From the NCBI GenBank assembly GCA_002705125.1, contig PAHQ01000071.1, positions 2,722 through 13,312 of the forward strand: a DNA stretch of 10,591 nt, written 5' to 3'. Below are positions 1-6,691 of the stretch, piece by piece. Position 1 is the first letter of the stretch, and every line of letters starts with the position of its first letter. This DNA comes from Verrucomicrobiales bacterium. GTDB taxonomy: Bacteria > Verrucomicrobiota > Verrucomicrobiia > Verrucomicrobiales > DEV007. The translations under genes were made by a program, and so were the position numbers. The notes beneath the pieces were generated by a model that was given only the letters and a program-made list of their open reading frames with translations, ran no database searches and was not told the origin of the DNA.

Positions 1-1414
1 GATGAGTCCAATCACCGGAATCTTTTAACTTAGGTCTATAATAAGGAGGGATATTACTAGTTAGGTTAATTGAAACACTTCTTCCAGGAGCGAGGACTCT
101 ATTTATTTCATCATCATGATTTCTTTTTTCAGAAATAAGTAAGTTTACCATACAACTGCTTAGGGGGATCGAATCACTATCCTCATCTCCGCTCATTACA
201 GTTACTCTGGAGCCGTAAACTCCAATTGCATATAAACTCTTCCTTATCTGAGCCAGTTCGTCCTCGTTGGACTCTAGAACAACTATTGAAAATTTCGTTT
301 TACTAACTAGAGATTTAATCAAACTCAAATCAACACTCCCGATGATTAAACAAAAACCAGAGTCAATTTTTAATGAATTAATTAGCGAATCGATCTGAGA
401 TGATTGATTAGATTCAATGGAAAAAAGCGGAACTGTGAAATTTAAATTCGTATTGAATTCATAAGTAGAGCTCCCTTTACCATCCTGATCTGATATTTTA
501 TAATAATAAATAGAATCAGGTTCGACGTTAGGTATTTCGGCGCTAAAGAATTTATTTTCTGACGTAACGTTTATGACATGTTCTAACTTTCTACTTCTCC
601 CAAAATAAAGCTTCATGTCATTATCAGAATCAACCGCCCAATCAATTCTAACTTTATCATTAGATAAATACCTAAGAGCAGGCTCAACATTAAAAGAAAA
701 AGGCAATAGATTAAAATTACGTGTGTGTTCAATAATTGCAGAAGACGATAGCGCGTTATCATAAATTCTCACAGATTTCAAAGTTCCAGTCATCGGGTAG
801 GACTCATCGTCATCTTTATAAATGCCTAGCGTGTAATAGGCTTTATCTGGATAAGCAATATTTCCTGAGGTAGGTGTTACACCAGATAATTTTCCATTAA
901 CAAAGATTTTAACACTCTCACCATCATAAGTGCCAACAACATGATACTTTCTACCGACTTCAAAATTGATACTCGAAGTAGCTTGGATTAATGATTTTCC
1001 TGTAGATACCCAGAAAACAAATGACCGCTCATTATAACCAAGCAACCAACCTCTCTCGTATGATCCATTATCTTGAGCATAAGCTACAATTGATCCCCAT
1101 TGTTGGCCATTCCTTATACTTAGCACAGCTTCAACTGATATACTTTCAGCAGGTAAATCCTTGGGATTAATAGCTTCAAGAGTGAGGCCATTATTACCTT
1201 TTAAAATGTAATCAGAATGCAGGTCAAATTCTGGATCATTAGTTGAAGTAATTTGAAGTTTAGGATCGGAGGAAATTAATAGATTTTCTTTCCATGCATC
1301 CTTAGTGAAGTCCCATTCATGCAACACATTTTTTTTATTAGGGGTAGAAAACGCAATACCAATACTAATAACAATAAAGGAATAAAGAATTAGATGGATT
1401 TGTATTCTTAACAT
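1..1414 (-). CDS. Secreted LamG / FN3-like / methyltransferase-like protein, probably the N-terminal part of a PQQ-propeller protein (partial)
   Basis: The reading frame is open from an ATG at 1414 to the left edge, giving 471 codons plus one base; the C-terminus lies outside. Residues 1-23 look like a Sec signal peptide (hydrophobic stretch about 7-22). Residues about 31-235 form a LamG/concanavalin-A-like domain, with GTYDGESVKIFVNGKLSG at 161-178 and VRIYDNALSSSAI at 215-227. Residues about 240-325 resemble an FN3 or purple-acid-phosphatase N-terminal beta-sandwich (EPDSIYYYKI at 298-307). Residues about 350-450 read as a Rossmann methyltransferase-like domain, including VNLLIS (423-428) and RVLAPGR (439-445). 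The visible part ends DSGDWTH. In PVC proteins known to me, this block plus a D/E-W-T-H motif is followed by a PQQ/BamB-type beta-propeller, so I predict one beyond the edge. No Shine-Dalgarno precedes the start. The gene is divergent from the cytochrome gene at 1588. The domain order is seen; the enzyme function is unknown. Confidence 0.85.
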   Translation of the reverse strand, partial: MLRIQIHLILYSFIVISIGIAFSTPNKKNVLHEWDFTKDAWKENLLISSDPKLQITSTNDPEFDLHSDYILKGNNGLTLEAINPKDLPAESISVEAVLSIRNGQQWGSIVAYAQDNGSYERGWLLGYNERSFVFWVSTGKSLIQATSSINFEVGRKYHVVGTYDGESVKIFVNGKLSGVTPTSGNIAYPDKAYYTLGIYKDDDESYPMTGTLKSVRIYDNALSSSAIIEHTRNFNLLPFSFNVEPALRYLSNDKVRIDWAVDSDNDMKLYFGRSRKLEHVINVTSENKFFSAEIPNVEPDSIYYYKISDQDGKGSSTYEFNTNLNFTVPLFSIESNQSSQIDSLINSLKIDSGFCLIIGSVDLSLIKSLVSKTKFSIVVLESNEDELAQIRKSLYAIGVYGSRVTVMSGDEDSDSIPLSSCMVNLLISEKRNHDDEINRVLAPGRSVSINLTSNIPPYYRPKLKDSGDWTH

Positions 1415-1587
1415 TGACAATACAAATTACACTTAATTTTAGGACATAGAAATAAATAAAAGTGCAATAAATTAAATATGCAGAAAATGACTAAGTTTTT
1501 AAAAAAATCTTTGATAATAATTAAAATTTTTTACTTAGTATGACTTGCAACTACTAGAGTTTATTTGTTTATTTGATATAGAGCCTA
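1415..1587. promoter_or_regulatory. Divergent AT-rich intergenic spacer between the LamG gene and the PSCyt1 operon
   Basis: These 173 bp separate two start codons facing away from each other, so the promoters of both genes should lie here. The stretch is very AT-rich with A and T runs (for example around 1500-1532). I found no open frame of useful length, no RNA gene and no convincing operator palindrome. No good -35/-10 pair is visible for the minus-strand LamG gene. For the plus-strand operon the best candidate is the extended -10 listed separately. Confidence 0.5.
1574..1582 (+). promoter_or_regulatory. Possible extended -10 element of the PSCyt1-DUF1501 operon
   Basis: TG at 1574-1575 followed by one base and TATAGA at 1577-1582 fits an extended -10 (four of six matches to TATAAT). 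No good -35 lies 16-18 bp upstream. Transcription would begin close to the ATG at 1588, giving an almost leaderless transcript. The region is AT-rich, so a chance match is quite possible. Confidence 0.25.
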
Positions 1588-3933
1588 ATGATCAAAAAAA
1601 CATATTTTATATTTTTTTATCTTTTCGTATCCATTGTTAAACTTTACTCTGATAACAATTTAGATATAGAGGACAAGGTCCTTTTCTTTGAGGAACGAAT
1701 TAGGCCAGTTTTGGCACAGAAGTGCTTTTCATGTCATTCTGCTGAAGCTGAAAAAAAAGGAAAGTTAAAAGCGGGTTTATTATTAGATTCACCTCAAGCT
1801 CTTATCAAAGGAGGAGACTCAGGTAGCGTTCTTGTGCCAGGTGATATAAGCATGAGCCTACTATATGAGGCTGTCCTTTATAAGGATGAAGATATGGCTA
1901 TGCCCCCAAAGGGAAAGTTGTCAGACGGACAAATCAAAGACATAAAGGATTGGATTCTAATGGGTGCTCCTTGGCCTGGCAATGACATGAATAAATTAAT
2001 AGCCAACACAGATGATGAAGAACCGTATGATTGGGAAAAATTTAGGAAGGAGCACTGGTCATTTAAGTCTTTATCAAAAGTATCAATACCAAAAATAGAG
2101 AATGAAATTAAAATTAATAATCCTATAGATAATTTCATCATAGAAAAGCTATCTAAATCAGACATCATTCCAAACAGCACTGCATCAAAAAACATCCTAA
2201 TCAGAAGAGCATATCTAACATTGATTGGTATTCCTCCAACTCCTGATGAGGTTTTGAATTTTTTAAATGACAACTCACCTAACGCCTTTTCTAAAGTCGT
2301 TGATAAACTGCTTGCTTCGAAACATTATGGAGAAAAGTGGGCCAGACATTGGCTTGATGTTGCTAGATATAGTGATGGGCACGGAGGATTTGGTGATAAT
2401 AAAGCATTACCAAATGCTTGGCGCTATAGAGATTGGGTTGTTAATGCACTTAATGAAGATATACCTTACGACAAATTCGTAACACAGCAGATTGCTGGCG
2501 ATCTCCTAGACGAAGATAAGAATCCAGTGCCTACTGGATTTTTTGTTGTTGGTCCAACATACACATCTGATGGAGGTGATCCAGAAGCAAAAGCTCAAGC
2601 ATTAGCTGAAACTCTCTCGGATAGAGTTGATACATTTTCCAGAGCGTTCCTTGGCATGACAGCAGCATGCGCACGTTGTCACGATCACAAATTTGATCCT
2701 ATTACTACTCAAGATTATTACGCCTTAGCTGGCATATTCAAAAATACCAGAATTTCAGATGTAAAAGTTGGCAATCAACAAATCATTGATACTCACAATT
2801 CATGGAAAAAAGCAATTGATGATATTAATAATAATATTAACTCATTTTTGGATAATGAATCAAAAAGACTCAAAATAAATAGGAAACAAATTGAAAAATC
2901 TTTAGATGAAAAATCAAAGAAAAAGATAGTAGCTTTAAGAGATGAACTAGAGGGGTTAAAAAATAGAGAGCCTCAAAAACCAGGAAGTGCACATGCACTT
3001 AATGACAGTGGCAATTCAGATATGCATATTGCTTTGAGAGGAGATTTGAGAAAGAAAGGTGAAATCGCTCCTCGAAGATTCATTGAGATCGTTGGAGGCA
3101 AATCTAGGCCTAAGTATTCAATCGGAAGTGGACGACTTGAACTGGCAAAATCAGTCATCAATAAAAACAATCCATTAACGAGTAGAGTTATTGTCAATAG
3201 GATTTGGGGTTGGCACTTTGGCAATGGTATTGTAAGAACACCTAGCAACTTCGGTGTAATTGGGGAACAGCCAACACACCCAGAATTACTCGATTGGATG
3301 GCGTTAAATTTCATCGATAATGGTTGGTCAATTAAAAAATTACATAAGACAATCATGATGTCAGCTACATGGCAAAGAAACAGTCAGTATAAACAGTCTA
3401 AATTTGAAGTCGACGGAGACAATAAGCTATTATGGAGATTCCAGCCCAAGAAGCTTGAAGTTGAATCATGGAGAGATTCATTACTATCAGTAACTGATGA
3501 GTTAGACCTTAAATTTGGAGGAGCACCTGATGGAGAAATTATTAATAGTAAAAGAAGAACTATTTATGCAACAATAAGTAGAACAGGAGACAAATTCAAA
3601 TCTGATAATTTTTTAAGATTGTTTGATTTTCCTGCCGCTGTTTCGACAAGTCCTAAAAGGGCTTCTAGTACAGTACCTCAACAGTACCTGTTTATGCTAA
3701 ACAGCAATTTCATGAACCAACGAGCACAGGCATTAGGAAGAAGTTTATTTGAATCAAAAGATAAAAGAAATGATATCATTAAAGATGTTTATCAAAAGTT
3801 ATATTCAAGAGCTCCAGAAACTCGTGAAATTGAACTGGCTTACAAATGGCTTGGAGATAATCCTAATGTAGAAAGCTGGAACTTATATGCACAGGTTCTA
3901 TTAAGCGCACATGAAATGATTCAATTAAGGTAA
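1588..3933 (+). CDS. Secreted PSCyt1-DUF1549-DUF1553 multidomain c-type cytochrome
   Basis: The 781-residue protein starts with a Sec-type signal peptide (about 1-21). The Planctomycete cytochrome c domain PSCyt1 covers about 35-125, with heme motif CFSCH (46-50) and the likely axial methionine in AMPPKG (M105). DUF1549 (PSCyt2) follows at about 178-385, recognisable by YGEKWARHWLDVARYSD (247-263) and by a second heme-like motif CARCHDHKFDP (361-371). Residues about 405-462 are charged and probably form a coiled coil. DUF1553 (PSD1) spans about 510-760, with SRVIVNRIWGWHFGNGIVRT (532-551) and the THPELLDWMA block (563-572). It should act outside the cytoplasmic membrane as an electron-transfer or redox protein; its substrate is unknown for the family. 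The DUF1501 gene begins 10 bp downstream, the standard pairing in PVC genomes. The spacer holds no good Shine-Dalgarno, only a weak GAG before this start. Family assignment is firm; biochemical function is not. Confidence 0.95.
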   Translation: MIKKTYFIFFYLFVSIVKLYSDNNLDIEDKVLFFEERIRPVLAQKCFSCHSAEAEKKGKLKAGLLLDSPQALIKGGDSGSVLVPGDISMSLLYEAVLYKDEDMAMPPKGKLSDGQIKDIKDWILMGAPWPGNDMNKLIANTDDEEPYDWEKFRKEHWSFKSLSKVSIPKIENEIKINNPIDNFIIEKLSKSDIIPNSTASKNILIRRAYLTLIGIPPTPDEVLNFLNDNSPNAFSKVVDKLLASKHYGEKWARHWLDVARYSDGHGGFGDNKALPNAWRYRDWVVNALNEDIPYDKFVTQQIAGDLLDEDKNPVPTGFFVVGPTYTSDGGDPEAKAQALAETLSDRVDTFSRAFLGMTAACARCHDHKFDPITTQDYYALAGIFKNTRISDVKVGNQQIIDTHNSWKKAIDDINNNINSFLDNESKRLKINRKQIEKSLDEKSKKKIVALRDELEGLKNREPQKPGSAHALNDSGNSDMHIALRGDLRKKGEIAPRRFIEIVGGKSRPKYSIGSGRLELAKSVINKNNPLTSRVIVNRIWGWHFGNGIVRTPSNFGVIGEQPTHPELLDWMALNFIDNGWSIKKLHKTIMMSATWQRNSQYKQSKFEVDGDNKLLWRFQPKKLEVESWRDSLLSVTDELDLKFGGAPDGEIINSKRRTIYATISRTGDKFKSDNFLRLFDFPAAVSTSPKRASSTVPQQYLFMLNSNFMNQRAQALGRSLFESKDKRNDIIKDVYQKLYSRAPETREIELAYKWLGDNPNVESWNLYAQVLLSAHEMIQLR

Positions 3934-3943
3934 TAAAAGATCT

Positions 3944-5386
3944 ATGAAATTTTTAGAACACGAACTTGCATACAGAAAGGCTACTTTAAATCAACTAAGT
4001 AGACGTGAGGCTTTAATGAAAATGGGGAGTGGCTTTGGATCACTTGGTTTAGCTTCACTAATAGGAAATTCAAACGCCTCACAAATTTCAACAAATTCAC
4101 CTTTAGCGCCTAAAGATCCTCACTTTGAACCCAGAGCTAAACGAATAATACAATTATTCATGCCGGGTGGACCTTCTCAAGTTGATACATTTGACTACAA
4201 ACCAATGATTGCTAAGCACGCTGGGAAACGACCAGATAGTGTTAACAGAAAAACATTGAGAAACACGAAGATGGGATTAATGCCTTCTCCATTTGAATTC
4301 AAGCAATATGGTCAATCTGGGAAATGGGTCAGTGATATATTCCCTAATGTTGCAGAGTGCGTGGATGACATCTGCTTCGTACATTCTATGCACACAGATA
4401 TTCCTGAACATGCGGGTGGCATACTAATGTCCAATCTTGGTGCACTTCAACCAAATAGACCAAGTATGGGTTCTTGGTTACTTTATGGATTAGGGGCTGA
4501 ATCACAAAACTTACCAGGTTTTGTAGCAATGTCACCAAGGGCACAACCAAGAGGTAAACTTGCCAATTGGGGAAATGCCTTTCTTCCAGGTGCTTATGCA
4601 GGTTCTTACGTAAATATTCAAAGTATGAAACCTGATGCTGTAATTAGTGATTTAAAGAACCCTAATCTTGATAGAGCCACGCAACGAAAACAGGCAGATC
4701 TATTAGGAGAGCTCAACAAAATTCAGCTTGAAAGGATGGAAAAAGATCAATCTCTTGAATCAAGCATACAAGCGATGGAAATGGCATTCAGAATGCAATT
4801 CTCTGTTCCAGATGTCTTTAATATCCAAAGCGAAAGTGAAGAAACTAAAAAACTATACGGTGACAGCGAATTTGCAAAAGGGTGCCTTATAGCGAGACGT
4901 TTAGTTGAGCAAGGCGTTCGGGTAGTGCAATTGAATCATTCTATTGATGGATATGATATTGCATGGGACACCGGACATGGTGACATTAAAGGTGGGCATA
5001 GTAAATTAGCTCACGCCTGCGATCAGGGAATAGCTGCCCTATTAAAGGATTTAAAAGGAAGAGGCTTATTAAAAGATACTCTAGTTGTATGGGGTGGAGA
5101 ATTTGGACGAGCACCTACTTCTGAGGGAGCTAAAGGACGTGACCACGACCACTATGGTTATACAGTATGGATGGCAGGCGGGGGTGTAAAATCAGGCTTT
5201 AGCTATGGTGCTACAGATGAATTTGGTTTGAGTGCTGTTCACAATAGAATGCATGTTCACGATCTTCACGCGACTATCTTACATCTGATGGGTCTTGATC
5301 ATGAAAAACTTACATACCGTTATTCCGGTCGTGATTACAGGTTGACTGATGTTCATGGCAGAGTCATCCATGATTTGTTCGCCTAA
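3944..5386 (+). CDS. DUF1501 protein with twin-arginine signal (alkaline-phosphatase/sulfatase-like fold)
   Basis: The 480-residue product has SRREALMKM at 19-27 followed by a mildly hydrophobic Gly/Ala/Leu stretch to about residue 41, a typical Tat signal. The DUF1501 body begins near RAKRIIQLFMPGGPSQVDTF (64-83). His- and Asp-rich conserved segments follow: HSMHTDIPEHAGG (147-159), WDTGHGD (341-347), WGGEFGR (383-389), GRDHDHYGYT (398-407) and HVHDLHAT (437-444). It ends in the family's usual C-terminal block (SGRDYRLTDVHG, 461-472). DUF1501 is placed in the alkaline-phosphatase/sulfatase superfamily, so the His/Asp clusters probably hold metal, but the substrate is unestablished. Tat export suggests that the protein folds and acquires its cofactor in the cytoplasm before joining the cytochrome outside. 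It lies 10 bp behind the PSCyt1 gene and is almost surely co-transcribed. Length and domain ends are normal for the family. Confidence 0.94.
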   Translation: MKFLEHELAYRKATLNQLSRREALMKMGSGFGSLGLASLIGNSNASQISTNSPLAPKDPHFEPRAKRIIQLFMPGGPSQVDTFDYKPMIAKHAGKRPDSVNRKTLRNTKMGLMPSPFEFKQYGQSGKWVSDIFPNVAECVDDICFVHSMHTDIPEHAGGILMSNLGALQPNRPSMGSWLLYGLGAESQNLPGFVAMSPRAQPRGKLANWGNAFLPGAYAGSYVNIQSMKPDAVISDLKNPNLDRATQRKQADLLGELNKIQLERMEKDQSLESSIQAMEMAFRMQFSVPDVFNIQSESEETKKLYGDSEFAKGCLIARRLVEQGVRVVQLNHSIDGYDIAWDTGHGDIKGGHSKLAHACDQGIAALLKDLKGRGLLKDTLVVWGGEFGRAPTSEGAKGRDHDHYGYTVWMAGGGVKSGFSYGATDEFGLSAVHNRMHVHDLHATILHLMGLDHEKLTYRYSGRDYRLTDVHGRVIHDLFA

Positions 5387-5389
5387 GAT

Positions 5390-6691
5390 CTAAGTTAAAA
5401 CAAGTTTTTCAGTACTATCACCCAGTCTATTGGTTTTTACACCCATTGCGTTGATCATCGACAACCATAGGTTTGAAATCGGGGTCCCTTCCTTTGATTT
5501 AATGTGCTTTCCTGGATTAATTAATCCGCCAGCCTTACCCGCAACCAAAGTCGGAAGATCAGTATAAACATGTAATGATCCATCACTAATACCAGAGCCT
5601 AAAGTGAACATCATGTTATCGAGTAATGTCCCATCGGCCTCCTTAGTTTCTTTCATTTTTGTTACTAAAGAAGCAAATTGCTGGATGTGAAAATGGTCTA
5701 ATGCTTGAAGCGTAGTTCGGACATTATCATTTCCCTGACCATGAGTTAAACCGTGATGATCAATTGGTTTATTAAAGAGACCGTGGACTTTTAGAGGCGA
5801 ACCCCATCTTTCAGGTGAGCTCATAATTGTTGCAACACGAGTAAGGTCAGTTCTAAAAGCTAAAATCATAAGGTCACCCATTACCTGAATAAACTCATCA
5901 CGTGTCATTGATTGCCATGACTTTATAGGTGGAGCAACATTCAGCTTATTAATGTCATCTTGTCGCAAACTTATTCTTTGAATTTGTTTCTCAACGGTCC
6001 TAACTGAATCCATATACTCATCCAATTTTCCTTTGTCAACGCGCCCCAATGATCCATTCAGAGATTTTGCATCATCCATAACGACGTCTAGAATACTGCT
6101 TGCCTCTAGATGTTGCTTTACCCCAAAAAGTCGGTCAAATACAAGCTTAGGATCACGTATTGATCTAGCTACATGACCATGTCCGTACCAAGAAATATTA
6201 TCAAAATATACGGATTCACGATTATCTTCATAAGGATTACAACTTAATTCCAGTGAACGAAAAGCAGTGTGTTGACCAGTGTGCTCTGCCATTATTTGAT
6301 CAACAGTCTTTTTTAATGGATATCCAGCAGGAGAAAGTTCATCAGGAGAAGCACTACTAAGCCAACAAGCACCAGCTTGAGCATGTCCATCAGTGCCCGC
6401 AACTTTGACTCGGTCTAGCTTAGTTAACAATGTGACATCGTCTTGAATCGGAGCTAAAGGTCGCAGCGTAGGGCTAAGATCATAATTTAGACCTGTATTA
6501 TTTGGATGCCAAGCTGACTGAACAACACCATTAGGTATATAGAAAAACCCGGCACGTACAGGAGGTTTAGATTCTTCAGATGGTGACTTAGAAGGACTTG
6601 CTTGCATAGCTTCAAGCAAAGGGAGTGCAAAGGTTGCCCCAGCGCCTCTAAGGACCATTCTTCGAGACATTGTTTGTCTTTTAAGGATCAT
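5390..6691 (-). CDS. DUF1552 protein with twin-arginine signal
   Basis: The 433-residue product carries SRRMVLRGAG (9-18) and then a hydrophobic ATFALPLLEAM segment (19-29), a Tat signal in the form typical of DUF1552. Family landmarks include AGFFYIPNGV (47-56), LRPLAPIQDDV (76-86), DGHAQAGACWLSS (101-113), PKLVFDRLFG (181-190), DHHGLTHGQ (311-319) and the C-terminal GSGISDGSLH (365-374). No activity is established for the family; DUF1552 genes regularly follow DUF1592-class cytochrome genes. Here the start overlaps the stop of the upstream cytochrome gene by 4 bp (ATGA), which favours translational coupling and the 6691 start. Methionine 8 (codon near 6670) is an alternative start that would shorten the n-region of the signal. 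Neither start has a Shine-Dalgarno sequence. The stop codon lies 3 bp from that of the convergent DUF1501 gene. Confidence 0.93.
   Translation of the reverse strand: MILKRQTMSRRMVLRGAGATFALPLLEAMQASPSKSPSEESKPPVRAGFFYIPNGVVQSAWHPNNTGLNYDLSPTLRPLAPIQDDVTLLTKLDRVKVAGTDGHAQAGACWLSSASPDELSPAGYPLKKTVDQIMAEHTGQHTAFRSLELSCNPYEDNRESVYFDNISWYGHGHVARSIRDPKLVFDRLFGVKQHLEASSILDVVMDDAKSLNGSLGRVDKGKLDEYMDSVRTVEKQIQRISLRQDDINKLNVAPPIKSWQSMTRDEFIQVMGDLMILAFRTDLTRVATIMSSPERWGSPLKVHGLFNKPIDHHGLTHGQGNDNVRTTLQALDHFHIQQFASLVTKMKETKEADGTLLDNMMFTLGSGISDGSLHVYTDLPTLVAGKAGGLINPGKHIKSKEGTPISNLWLSMINAMGVKTNRLGDSTEKLVLT

Noticed and set aside
1511..1541. TTGATA with TAGTAT 19 bp downstream as a promoter for the PSCyt1 operon
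   Set aside because: The spacer is longer than usual and the -10 matches only four of six bases; the extended -10 nearer the start is at least as good.
1878..2273. Open frame of 131 codons on the minus strand
   Set aside because: It lies wholly inside the PSCyt1/DUF1549 coding region, has no recognisable domain, and the sense strand is clearly the coding one.
2973..3356. Open frame of 127 codons on the minus strand
   Set aside because: It is antisense to the conserved DUF1553 region and its translation resembles no family; a shadow of the real gene.
5397..5409. AAAAC/GTTTT inverted repeat near the convergent stops, as a bidirectional terminator
   Set aside because: The stem is only A-T pairs plus at most one G-C with a 2-4 nt loop, far too weak, and it lies inside the DUF1552 coding sequence.
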